Position numbers and translations under genes: made by a program. DNA of 64,000 nt from VXMO01 sp965205915 (GTDB lineage: Bacteria; Chloroflexota; Dehalococcoidia; UBA6926): positions 1,302,001-1,366,000 of the forward strand of contig OZ242191.1 in assembly GCA_965205915.1 (NCBI GenBank), given 5' to 3'. Positions 52,967 to 61,703 of the stretch are shown here, one piece after another (positions within the stretch are counted from its first letter, which is position 1; each line of letters begins with the position of its first letter). A model generated the notes under the pieces. It searched no databases and was not told the origin of the DNA. It worked only from the letters and a program-made list of their open reading frames with translations.

Positions 52967-53350
52967 CTACTGCTCTCCGGCGAGACGCTCAGCATCGGCG
53001 ATGAACCGATCCGTCTCACGGATCACTTTGATGATTTCCTCGATAGGGCTGCAGTCACCGTTTTCATAGCATCCTTCCAACAGGACGCCGGAGTTCCAGA
53101 AATAGGCTTCCCGAATCGTCTCTATTTCGAGGCTGTCGCCAATCTTCTTGAATCCCCACGAAATCCATCCCGACGTTGTTTCCTTCTGCCCGGTGCGAGC
53201 TACAAGCATGCCACCAACAGCAAGCGTCATCGATTCAGCCGCCTTTCCGGCAGCCTCCCGAATATCACCGGTGTGCATGAGGGTAAGCGCTGCATTCTTC
53301 ATCAAGCGCGCCTCCTCAAAGAGCCGCCCCACTTCAGTCGTGATGGCCAT
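52967..53350 (-). CDS. Small helical protein, tandem paralogue 2 (PaREP1/HEPN-like)
   Basis: 127 aa, mostly helical. LFEEARLMKNAALTLMHTGDIREAAGKAAESMTLAVGGMLVARTG resembles the PaREP1/HEPN-type helical fold in which a GDIxxAxxKA helix is typical. The HEPN RNase motif (R-x4-6-H) is not present. The C-terminal half has a Cys-Cys pair (GCYENGDC). It is aligned end-to-end with the next gene, with about a third identity. It lies between that gene and era. Confidence 0.65.
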   Translation of the reverse strand: MAITTEVGRLFEEARLMKNAALTLMHTGDIREAAGKAAESMTLAVGGMLVARTGQKETTSGWISWGFKKIGDSLEIETIREAYFWNSGVLLEGCYENGDCSPIEEIIKVIRETDRFIADAERLAGEQ

Positions 53351-53385
53351 AGCTACCCGCTTCCAAACATACTCCGACTCTTATT

Positions 53386-53769
53386 CTACTCCCCCGCATA
53401 CTGCTCAACCTGAAAAACAAATCGCCCGGCGTCTTCAATCATGGCTGAAACGTTTGCGGGTGGTCCGCAGTTGCCGCGATAGAAGCAATCGCCGTGCAGG
53501 ACTCGCTGATTCTCTATGTAAGTAACTACTGTGCTCCTGAGAGAGGAATCCCTCGCCGCAAGCGCTCTTAGACCTCTGACTGTCTGCCCGGATGTCCTCG
53601 GCTCCGTCCCTGTGCGGGCCGCTATGAGCGCGTCCGCCGCGCGTTTTATTGAGCGCCACGCCTTCTCAGCGGCATCCCGAATGTCGCCTCCGGCCAACAG
53701 CGTCCGGGCAGCGTCGCTCATCAGTCGGGCATCCTCAAAGATGCGTCTAGCATCTGCAGTCATCGCCAT
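53386..53769 (-). CDS. Small helical protein, tandem paralogue 1 (PaREP1/HEPN-like)
   Basis: 127 aa, the same length as its neighbour. IFEDARLMSDAARTLLAGGDIRDAAEKAWRSIKRAADALIAARTG is closer to the PaREP1/HEPN consensus (AEKAW..IKRAADALI). HGDCFYRGNC matches the Cys pair of paralogue 2. No R-x4-6-H. It starts five bases after selA ends, so it is probably cotranscribed with selA. Confidence 0.65.
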   Translation of the reverse strand: MAMTADARRIFEDARLMSDAARTLLAGGDIRDAAEKAWRSIKRAADALIAARTGTEPRTSGQTVRGLRALAARDSSLRSTVVTYIENQRVLHGDCFYRGNCGPPANVSAMIEDAGRFVFQVEQYAGE

Positions 53770-53774
53770 GAACC

Positions 53775-55229
53775 CTACTCCCCCGCCAACGCAGCGCGCA
53801 CCGCTGCGATTAACTCATCGTCCTCTTCCGGAAGGACGGTGCGCGGATCAAGCAGGAAGCGGTCATCCTCGATGCGGCCGATGACTGCCGTGTGGCTCGC
53901 TGACGTGCGCAGCCGCTCGGAAATCGCGTCCGCGTTGAACCGCTCCGGCTCGATGGCCAGCGCCCGTGTCAGCAGCGTCCCGCCCGGCAGACTCCCCCCG
54001 CCAACCGCCGTCTCCGCCTCCACGACACGCAGCCCGTCTCCGCCGATCTCCTCCCGCCACCGCAGCGCGCGCTCGTCCAGGGCGGCCATGTCTGCGGAGA
54101 TCATGCGCCACACCGGAACCTCTTGCAGCGCCGTGCCACGCGCATACGCCTGCAATGTTGCCGTCAGCGCGGCGAGGTCCAGCTTGTCGATGCGGACGGC
54201 GCGGGCGAGGGGGTGACTCTTCATCTTGTCGATAAGATCCTTGCGGCCAACCGCGATGCCCGCTTGTGGGCCGCCCAACAGCTTGTCGCCGGAGAACAAC
54301 GCAAGGTCGGAACGTTCCCGCTCCAGTGCATCACGCACCGTCGGCTCCGGCGCAAGTCCGAATTGCGCGGTATCAAGTAGGCAACCAGAGCCGAGGTCGT
54401 TGATAAGCGGCGCGTCATGCGCGTGAGCGATGTCCGCGATCTCCGCCGCGTCCGGCGTGTTCGTAAAGCCGATGATGACAAAGTTGCTGCGATGCACACG
54501 CAAAAGCGCGCCGGTGTTGTCCGTGATGGCATCCGCGTAATCGGCTGGGTACGTGCGATTCGTCGTTCCGACCTCGACCAGGATCGCCCCGCTTTGCCGG
54601 AGGACATCCGGGATACGGAACCTGCCTCCGATTTCCACGGCCTCGCCGCGCGAAACGATAACCTCACGTCCCGATGCAATCGCCGCGAGGGCAAGAAGCA
54701 CTGCGGAAGCGTTGTTGTTGACGACAATCGCGGCCTCAGCGCCCGTCAGAAATCGCAGCAGCCGCTCGGGATGCGCGTGGCGGGAGCCACGTTCGCCTGC
54801 CCCCAGATCGTATTCAAGATTGGAATAACCGCGCGCCACCTCCGTCATCGCCGCGATGGCGGCCTGACTCAAGGGCGCCCGTCCCAGGTTCGTGTGGATG
54901 ATGACACCGGCCGCATTGATGACGCGACGCGGCCTCGGCCCGAGTAGATCGGCGATTGCCGCCGTAACGTGCTCAGTGAGAGTCTCAATGTCGGGCGCGC
55001 TGTCTGTCTCGCCCCCAAGAATGGCCCCGCGCGCCGCATCGATGGCCTCCCGGGCCGCGTGCGTCACGGACTCCACGCCCACGTCCTCCGCCAGCGTTCC
55101 AAGCGCCTCGCTGCCCAGAAGCCGATCCACGCTCGGCAATTCTCGCAGCGCGTCCGACTGCCGCCGCGTGGGGCGGTTGCCATCCGTGCTTTCTGTGCGC
55201 GTCGTATCCTCGGGCGTTGACTGTGCCAT
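53775..55229 (-). CDS. selA: L-seryl-tRNA(Sec) selenium transferase
   Basis: 484-aa PLP enzyme that turns Ser-tRNA(Sec) into Sec-tRNA(Sec) using selenophosphate. N-terminal RELPSVDRLLGSEA and NAAGVIIHTNLGRAPLS are family blocks; LFSGDKLLGGPQAGIAVG contains the PLP Lys. No selB, selC or selD is in this window. Its presence implies that selenocysteine is used in this genome. Confidence 0.95.
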   Translation of the reverse strand: MAQSTPEDTTRTESTDGNRPTRRQSDALRELPSVDRLLGSEALGTLAEDVGVESVTHAAREAIDAARGAILGGETDSAPDIETLTEHVTAAIADLLGPRPRRVINAAGVIIHTNLGRAPLSQAAIAAMTEVARGYSNLEYDLGAGERGSRHAHPERLLRFLTGAEAAIVVNNNASAVLLALAAIASGREVIVSRGEAVEIGGRFRIPDVLRQSGAILVEVGTTNRTYPADYADAITDNTGALLRVHRSNFVIIGFTNTPDAAEIADIAHAHDAPLINDLGSGCLLDTAQFGLAPEPTVRDALERERSDLALFSGDKLLGGPQAGIAVGRKDLIDKMKSHPLARAVRIDKLDLAALTATLQAYARGTALQEVPVWRMISADMAALDERALRWREEIGGDGLRVVEAETAVGGGSLPGGTLLTRALAIEPERFNADAISERLRTSASHTAVIGRIEDDRFLLDPRTVLPEEDDELIAAVRAALAGE

Positions 55230-55371
55230 ACCTGATTATCCCTTATGTGTATATGCGACACACGAGTGCCCCCTATGCGTGGGACGGGAAAGGTGCCGTA
55301 TACTACTAGTTCGGGCGCGAATGCGCTCACAGGGAGCCCGGGCAGCGCCCGGTCGTTGAGGGGGTTGTGCA

Positions 55372-55980
55372 ATGCAGGTCATTGGCCTGACAGGCGGGAT
55401 CGCCAGCGGCAAGAGCCTGGTGAATGAGATCCTGCGCGATGAATACGATGCCACCATCATCAGCGGTGATGAGCTTGGGCATCAGGCCTACTTGCCGGAC
55501 ACCGACGCATGGAAGGACATCCTGGCCCGGTGGGGCGACGACCTGAAGAATCCGGATACGCGGGAGATCGATCGCCGCAAGCTCGGCGCAATCGTCTTTG
55601 CGGACCCGGAGGAGCTCAAGGCGCTCAATGAAATCACATGGCCACGCATTCGCGCGCTGGCCGAGCAGCGCATTGCCGGGCTGCGAGAAGAGGGCGCGAA
55701 GATTGCCGTCTTGGAGGCGGCCATCATGATTGAAGCGGGCTGGACTGACCTCTGTGATGAGCTCTGGGTCACCCAGGCAACGGAGGAGGACGCCATCTCG
55801 CGCCTCCAGTCACGCAACAGCCTGACGGAAGAACAGGCCCGGCAGCGCATCAACGCACAACTGTCCAATGCGGAACGATCGGACTACGCCGACGTCCTGC
55901 TGCAGAACACCGGCACAATCGAAGAGTTGCGCGTCCGCGTCGGCGAGCTCTGGCACGCGCGCATCAGGCCGTTCCTCTAG
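55372..55980 (+). CDS. coaE: Dephospho-CoA kinase
   Basis: 202 aa. Walker A is LTGGIASGKSLV; the DELGHQAYLPDT segment and TEEDAISRLQSRN/LTEEQARQRINAQ blocks are family-typical. It phosphorylates dephospho-CoA, the last CoA step; coaD and panC are also in the window. GAGGGGG precedes ATG 55372. It is divergent from selA. Confidence 0.96.
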   Translation: MQVIGLTGGIASGKSLVNEILRDEYDATIISGDELGHQAYLPDTDAWKDILARWGDDLKNPDTREIDRRKLGAIVFADPEELKALNEITWPRIRALAEQRIAGLREEGAKIAVLEAAIMIEAGWTDLCDELWVTQATEEDAISRLQSRNSLTEEQARQRINAQLSNAERSDYADVLLQNTGTIEELRVRVGELWHARIRPFL

Positions 55981-56022
55981 GCAGCCAAACTGAAGAAACC
56001 GACACTACTAAAAGGGATTGGA

Positions 56023-56922
56023 ATGACCGAACAGCAGACACTCAAAGACGCCACTGTGATGTCGTACGCCGAGTACGAGATCGAGGAATACACCATCGAC
56101 AGTGAGCCGTACTACTTGCCCCTCAGCGATGAAGTTGACATATTCACGGCGGCGTATCAAGAGAAGATCCCCGTCATCCTCAAGGGCCCGACGGGCTGCG
56201 GAAAGACCCGCTTTATCGAATACATGGCGTGGCGGCTTGGCCGCCCCATCACGACAATGCGGCGGGACGGCAAGGGAAACACGCACGGCAAGGCGCTCGT
56301 CACCATCGCCGCGCATGAGGACCTCACCGCGAGCGACCTCGTTGGCCGGTTCCTGCTTGAGGGCGATGAGACCAAGTGGGTTGACGGCCCCCTCACCCGC
56401 GCCGTCAAGACCGGCGCAATCTGCTACCTGGACGAGGTCGTGGAAGCTCGCAAGGACACCACTGTTCTCATTCACCCGCTGACTGACCACCGCCGCCTCC
56501 TACCTGTCGAAAAGCGCGGGCAGATTCTGGAGGCTGCGGACGGGTTCTTGTTGGTCATCTCCTACAACCCCGGCTACCAGAGCGCGCTCAAGGATCTCAA
56601 GCAGTCCACGCGGCAGCGATTCGTCGCAATGGAGTTCACGTATCCCCACCGTGAGGCGGAGGCGCAGATCATTCAGTCCGAGAGCGGCGTCGACGAAGAC
56701 TCCGCTGACCTGCTGGCCCGCCTCGGCGAGAAAGTCCGCAACCTCAAGGAGCACGGCCTGCAGGAGGGCGTCTCCACGCGCCTGCTGATCTACGCCGGGA
56801 AGCTGATTTCTCGAGGCGTCGCGCCCCGCCGCGCCTGCGATGTGGCCATCTCCGACGCCCTCACGGATGATCCGTCCGTCCAACGCAGTATTCGAGAGAT
56901 TTCGACAAGCATCTTTGAATAG
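56023..56922 (+). CDS. MoxR-type AAA ATPase (CbbQ/NorQ-like)
   Basis: 299-aa AAA+ protein. Walker A is GPTGCGKTR (residues 55-63), Walker B CYLDEVVEA, with the Arg-finger region later (RKDTTVLIHPLTDHRR). The sequence is closest to CbbQ/NorQ/GvpN-type MoxR proteins, which act with a VWA protein to remodel or metalate an enzyme. The large VWA gene follows after 60 bases, as in cbbQ-cbbO and norQ-norD pairs. No RuBisCO or nitric oxide reductase is nearby, so the client is open. Confidence 0.9.
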   Translation: MTEQQTLKDATVMSYAEYEIEEYTIDSEPYYLPLSDEVDIFTAAYQEKIPVILKGPTGCGKTRFIEYMAWRLGRPITTMRRDGKGNTHGKALVTIAAHEDLTASDLVGRFLLEGDETKWVDGPLTRAVKTGAICYLDEVVEARKDTTVLIHPLTDHRRLLPVEKRGQILEAADGFLLVISYNPGYQSALKDLKQSTRQRFVAMEFTYPHREAEAQIIQSESGVDEDSADLLARLGEKVRNLKEHGLQEGVSTRLLIYAGKLISRGVAPRRACDVAISDALTDDPSVQRSIREISTSIFE

Positions 56923-56982
56923 AGGCGACGGACTGGCTGCGTTTGTGCGCCGGCTCACCGCCACGGCAACCCCTGGGAACGA

Positions 56983-59900
56983 ATGACAACGGAACAAGGT
57001 GAAACAGGCAACCCGTCGCAAACGCGCGATGAGTTGATTGCCGAATTGCTGGCTCTGCCCGCCGCGGTCGGGCAGGCCTATCACGGCGCGACTGTCCACG
57101 TGGAACATCGTCTGGGCAGCGACGACTTGTACAAGGAGTGGCTGTCCGCCGCCCTGGACATTGCCGGCGCATCTTTTAGAGCGTGGGAAGCGGCGGCCGA
57201 GTATGTCCGCTCATCCCCCGCCGTCCTGGACGCGCTGGAGAGGCCGCAGGACGCGCAGCAATGGTATGAGATCGGTCGGTCGCTGTCCGGGCACTCAGCC
57301 GCCCTTGCCTCCTCCTACTTCAGGGCCAGCGCCTCGTTCCTGGAACGGCACGATGTGCAACGCCTTCCGGCCTGGATCTCGGCAGGCGAGACGCTTTTCC
57401 ACGGCACATGGAAGTCCGGCGCGCTCGCGGCCCGATTCTTCGAGCTCAGCCCCGGCCTCCTTGATCACGTTCGACTGAGCGATCTCGCGACCTTTGCCAA
57501 CTTCCTCGACCGCGTCGCGCAGCACTCCAGCGAACTCGCAGAAGAGTGCCTCACCATGGCCTCGGACTCATTGCCGTATGTGGACAACGAGACCATCGAT
57601 AGCTATCTCGCGCTGCTTGACGCCACCGCCGGCCGCAACTGGAAGTACGCCAAGGAGACGCAACGCGCCGCTGCCATCGCACTGCCACGCATCGCCCGCC
57701 CTGAACGCGAACGCTTTCTGTCCTTTGCCATCAACCTGGAAAACGACGGCGGAAAGCGCTACCTATCTTTCCTTGCCGAAGGCTCCCGCGCCATCAGCGA
57801 CCTCCCCCTGTTCTTGCACCGGCAAGTGCTGGATGATTTCGAAGTGCTGTGCGGCCTCTCTCAGGAGGCCGGCGTCGAGTTCCTGCGCGCCACCCCCCTC
57901 GTCCTGAAACGCATCGACGACGACAACCTGAGCCGCTGGTTCACCGAGGGCGTCAGCTTGCTTGAGCGGAATGAGGCCGCTGGCATCGCCTTCTTCAAGC
58001 TGGAGTCATCCCGCGGCGAGGCACTGCTCCAGGAACTCTCCGCCACTATCAGCCTCGATGACATTGCGCCCATCCTGCAGATGTACGCCCGCGGTCTGAC
58101 GGGTGGCAATATGCAGCTCCGCCCGACGCCTGAACTCGCCAACCGCAGCATCGGCTGGGCGACGGAAGACCGTGCCTCCACGGACGGCACGAACATCTTC
58201 CTCCCGCCGGAGATCGCCCTCTTTGAGACGAAAGACGATAATTTCGGCTGGTTCAAGGTGCTCTGCACGCACCAGACCGGTCACCTTGAGTTCCACAGTT
58301 TCGACTTTGCGTTCAACCGTGCCGGCTGGATTTTCCCCACAACGCGCCCGGCCATTGAGGCGTCCCTGGCCGAACAGAGCGCCAGCGGCTCGCCGCAAGA
58401 GCGCGTCGCCGTCGCCCCCAACCCGGAGATGACCGGCACCGTCGTCGGCGTCCTCTCCGATTTCGAGCGATTCTTTGATCTCTTTCCCGAGCGCCGCCTC
58501 GCGTCAGACCTCTTTGGCGCACTGGAAGACGCGCGAATCGATCACCTTGTTAAGGGGCATTACCGGGGGCTCCGCCACGCCTACGGCATGGTGCAGGCCG
58601 CCGCCGTCATTGGCCGCCCCGCTCCCCAGCAACTGCCACTCCGGGAGGCGCTCATTGAGCTGCTTATCCGCATGACACTGCTGGAGAGGGACAAGAAGAT
58701 CCCCGTGCCCCAGAACGTGCGTGACGTCGTCGATCGCATGGCGGGCATCCTCTACCGGCTTCGTCATGACGAAGCCACCGTCGAAGACTCCGCAGAGGCT
58801 ACAGTCATCCTCTACCGCCTGCTGATCAAGGTGCCCAACACCGCGCCCCAACCCGATCTTGATTGGGACGAGATGGAACTCGATGAGCTCGGCGGCGAAG
58901 GGGCGGAGGGTTTCCAGGAAGCCGATAGCGCGCAACAGGGCGGCGAAGAATTTGTGCCCGGCAGCGGCACCGAGCAGGATGTTCCGTACCAGTCCCCGGA
59001 GGACGTCGACTACCGCGGCGATTTCAAGCCGGAACTCGTCCAGACAATCGCCAACCTCCGCAAGGGGCAACAGCGCGCGGAGGACAGCGTGCAAGCGCCG
59101 CCGCTCACTGAGGAAATGGTGCGCCAACTCCTCGAAAAGAGCGCCGAAATCGATCTCTCAAGCGTTGTCGAGGGTGATATCGATGACCCCAGCGGCCTCT
59201 TTATCTCCAGCCTGATGAGCGAGGCCATCGAGGGACCCGACGCCGAATTCAAGGACGAAATGGGTGAGGTCGGCGCAGGCGGCGCTGAAGGCGAGGATAG
59301 CGAAGAACCGCTGCCGGAAGAGGAACGGACTGCCCTCTACGATGAGTGGGACTTCGTCGCCCTCGACTACAAGCCCGCGTGGTGCCGTGTGCGCGAAACC
59401 ACCATGCAAGAGGGCTCAGCGGATTTCTATAACGAGACCATTGAGCGGCACGCCGGCCTGATCAATGAGGTGCGGCGGCAGTTCGAGATGATGGTGCCGG
59501 AAACGTACCGCAAGGAGAAGCGCCTGACGGACGGCGAAGAGTTTGATCTCGACGCTGTCATCGATGCCGTCGTGCAGCGCAAGGCCGGCGGAACTCCGGA
59601 CGACAAGGTCTACTGGCGGCGCAACAAGACCGAGCGCGACGTCGCCGTTATCTTCCTGCTGGATATGAGCGCCTCCACCGCAGAGGCCATAGAAGAACGC
59701 TCCGACATCGACGATGACGATGAGGACATCCCGGACGATCCCCGCCAATACCTGTTCTGGCTGCGGTCACGCCGTGAGCAACAGAAGCGCTCCTACCTCC
59801 GCATCATCGACCTGGAAAAGGAATCGACGGTTCTCCTGATTCGGGCGCTGGAATCCATCGGCGACCAGTACGGCATCTACGGCTTCTCGGGCTATGGACG

Positions 59901-60324
59901 TGAAAACGTCGAGTTCTACAGCATCAAAGGCCTTGAGGAGCCATTCTCAGACCGCGTCACCAGGCGCATCGACGGAATCACGCCCCTGCACGCCACACGC
60001 ATGGGCCCGGCGATCCGTCACGCGGTCGCCAAGCTGGATGCCGCAAGCGCCAAGACCAAGGTGCTGTTCCTGATCTCCGATGGTCGCCCGCAAGATCGTG
60101 GCTACAGTCGAGAGGGCGCGGAAAAGGAATACGCCGTGCAGGACACGCACATGGCACTCCTGGAGGCCAAGGCCAAGGGCATCATCCCGTTTCTGCTGAC
60201 GGTCGACCGCGCCGGCCACGACTACATGAAAGAAATGTGCGGAGACCTCCCCTACGAAGTCCTCGCAGACATCCAACTCCTCCCCAAACGCCTCCCCCAG
60301 CTCTACTCCCGCCTAACGCTGTAG
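56983..60324 (+). CDS. Giant VWA-domain protein (CbbO/NorD-like)
   Basis: 1113 aa. The N-terminal 600 residues are helical, with repeat-like segments (WISAGETLFHGTWKSGALAARFFELSP) as in CbbO/NorD. A long acidic linker (about 620-780) leads to the VWA domain with MIDAS motif LLDMSAST (Asp894) and the later DGRPQDRGYS block. It is larger than typical NorD (about 640 aa). The MIDAS binds a metal for client contact. It forms an operon with the AAA ATPase gene. Confidence 0.88.
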   Translation: MTTEQGETGNPSQTRDELIAELLALPAAVGQAYHGATVHVEHRLGSDDLYKEWLSAALDIAGASFRAWEAAAEYVRSSPAVLDALERPQDAQQWYEIGRSLSGHSAALASSYFRASASFLERHDVQRLPAWISAGETLFHGTWKSGALAARFFELSPGLLDHVRLSDLATFANFLDRVAQHSSELAEECLTMASDSLPYVDNETIDSYLALLDATAGRNWKYAKETQRAAAIALPRIARPERERFLSFAINLENDGGKRYLSFLAEGSRAISDLPLFLHRQVLDDFEVLCGLSQEAGVEFLRATPLVLKRIDDDNLSRWFTEGVSLLERNEAAGIAFFKLESSRGEALLQELSATISLDDIAPILQMYARGLTGGNMQLRPTPELANRSIGWATEDRASTDGTNIFLPPEIALFETKDDNFGWFKVLCTHQTGHLEFHSFDFAFNRAGWIFPTTRPAIEASLAEQSASGSPQERVAVAPNPEMTGTVVGVLSDFERFFDLFPERRLASDLFGALEDARIDHLVKGHYRGLRHAYGMVQAAAVIGRPAPQQLPLREALIELLIRMTLLERDKKIPVPQNVRDVVDRMAGILYRLRHDEATVEDSAEATVILYRLLIKVPNTAPQPDLDWDEMELDELGGEGAEGFQEADSAQQGGEEFVPGSGTEQDVPYQSPEDVDYRGDFKPELVQTIANLRKGQQRAEDSVQAPPLTEEMVRQLLEKSAEIDLSSVVEGDIDDPSGLFISSLMSEAIEGPDAEFKDEMGEVGAGGAEGEDSEEPLPEEERTALYDEWDFVALDYKPAWCRVRETTMQEGSADFYNETIERHAGLINEVRRQFEMMVPETYRKEKRLTDGEEFDLDAVIDAVVQRKAGGTPDDKVYWRRNKTERDVAVIFLLDMSASTAEAIEERSDIDDDDEDIPDDPRQYLFWLRSRREQQKRSYLRIIDLEKESTVLLIRALESIGDQYGIYGFSGYGRENVEFYSIKGLEEPFSDRVTRRIDGITPLHATRMGPAIRHAVAKLDAASAKTKVLFLISDGRPQDRGYSREGAEKEYAVQDTHMALLEAKAKGIIPFLLTVDRAGHDYMKEMCGDLPYEVLADIQLLPKRLPQLYSRLTL

Positions 60325-60364
60325 GCAGGAGTTCCCGGCCCCGTGCCGGGCGTATACTGCTGGC

Positions 60365-60688
60365 ATGGATTCAGATTCTTGGCGCTACGCGAATGTGACT
60401 TTTGTCCCACGGCCGATTGCCGTCGAGCCGCGGGAAGGATTTCGTATTTGGCTGAGCTACGACGACGGCTCCGCAGGCGAGGTGGATCTGTCCCATCTCC
60501 AGGGCAAAGGCGTGTTCAAGGCGTGGGAAGATCGCGCGTTCTTTGAAGCGGTTCACATTTCAGATTTTGATTCCATCTCTTGGGAGGACGACATCGACCT
60601 CTGCGAGTATGCGTTGTACATGCAACTCACTGGCAAATCGATCGAGGAAGTGATGCCCAAGGCTGCCGCGCTTCTGCGCAATGCCTGA
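60365..60688 (+). CDS. DUF2442 domain protein
   Basis: 107 aa. GFRIWLSYDDGSAGEVDLSHL and WEDDIDLCEYALYMQLTGKS match DUF2442, a small fold found next to toxin-antitoxin and DUF4160 genes. Function not known. It precedes a VapBC pair. Confidence 0.75.
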   Translation: MDSDSWRYANVTFVPRPIAVEPREGFRIWLSYDDGSAGEVDLSHLQGKGVFKAWEDRAFFEAVHISDFDSISWEDDIDLCEYALYMQLTGKSIEEVMPKAAALLRNA

Positions 60689-60741
60689 AATCTGCCGCGC
60701 CCCAATCATCGGCCGATAAGGGCTTGGTGTATCCTGTGTGT

Positions 60742-61272
60742 ATGACACGCACAAACATAGATATCGACGACGAAGCATGCGCTGAGGTGATGCGGCGTTA
60801 CGGCCTATCGACCAAGCGCGAGGCGGTTAACTATGCCCTTCGCAGAGTGTCGGTTGACGGACCGACTCTCCAGGAGGTTCGTGCGCTCTATAGCACAGGT
60901 CGGGAAGGGGACCCGGACGAGATTCAGCGCGCTCGGGCCTCCCGGGAATCGGCGGCGCAAGAGGACTTCACGTATCGACGGGCCACAATTGAGGAAACTC
61001 GGAGAATGCGAGGGGACACTGATCTTGATAGCCCCCCTACGCGTGAAGAGTGGCTAAGCAGACCACTCGTACCCGTCAGGCGTCCTACACGAGAAGAAGT
61101 CCTTGCCCTCGAAGGCATCGGCTGGGGGGGCAATCTCGAAGAGATGCGGGGGCACGATCCTGCGCTCGAAGCGTGGCTAAACCGCCCCGATGACGAGCCT
61201 CTGCGCGGTTTACAGCCGGAATCATCTGTTGCCGTTGACGACGATTCAAACGGTCGCGCAGGCAACATTTGA
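60742..61272 (+). CDS. vapB: VapB-type antitoxin with duplicated C-terminal motif
   Basis: 176 aa, about twice the usual VapB length (70-90). The N-terminal part TRTNIDIDDEACAEVMRRYGLSTKREAVNYALRR is a VapB ribbon-helix-helix domain. Two copies of the toxin-binding motif follow: EVRALYSTGREGDPDEIQRAR and EVLALEGIGWGGNLEEMRG. Between and after them lie DSPPTREEWLSRPL and ALEAWLNRPDDE. ATG 60742 is the clear VapB start; earlier codons in the frame belong to the overlapping DUF2442 region. The VapC gene is 15 bases downstream. Confidence 0.8.
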   Translation: MTRTNIDIDDEACAEVMRRYGLSTKREAVNYALRRVSVDGPTLQEVRALYSTGREGDPDEIQRARASRESAAQEDFTYRRATIEETRRMRGDTDLDSPPTREEWLSRPLVPVRRPTREEVLALEGIGWGGNLEEMRGHDPALEAWLNRPDDEPLRGLQPESSVAVDDDSNGRAGNI

Positions 61273-61287
61273 AGTGGCTGCTAGCAC

Positions 61288-61686
61288 ATGATTTTGGTGG
61301 ATACGTCCGCATGGGTCGAATACACGCGCGACACCGGCTCCGCCGTTTGCAGAGAACTGCAGGCGTTGTCAGGCGAGGAACTTGCTGTATGTGACGTGGT
61401 TCGGATGGAGCTTTTGGCGGGCGCGCGCAGCGAACATGAACTCGACTCCTTGATCCGCGTGTTGGATCGAGCCGTTAACCTTCCAATGAGGCCGGAAGAC
61501 TATGAAGATGCGGCGGCGCTTTACCGCCTATGTCGGCGTCACGGCGAAACCGTGCGAAGCATGATTGACTGCCTTATTGGTGCCATAGCCGTGCGTATCG
61601 GTGCGCGCATACTCCACCAGAATGGCGATTTCCACACCCTCGCCAGACACACCCCCGTCGAATCCTATGTCCTGACGAATCTCTGA
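61288..61686 (+). CDS. vapC: VapC toxin (PIN domain)
   Basis: 132-aa PIN ribonuclease. The acidic residues are in ILVDTSAWVEYT, VVRMELLAGA and VRSMIDCLIGAIAVR. It completes the VapBC pair. VapC proteins cleave tRNAs or rRNA at fixed sites; the target here is unknown. Confidence 0.93.
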   Translation: MILVDTSAWVEYTRDTGSAVCRELQALSGEELAVCDVVRMELLAGARSEHELDSLIRVLDRAVNLPMRPEDYEDAAALYRLCRRHGETVRSMIDCLIGAIAVRIGARILHQNGDFHTLARHTPVESYVLTNL

Positions 61687-61703
61687 ACGCATTCGCCCGC
61701 CCC

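Noticed and set aside
52967..53769. HEPN/MNT toxin-antitoxin pair
   Set aside because: Both proteins are paralogues, neither has the R-x4-6-H motif, and no nucleotidyltransferase antitoxin is present.
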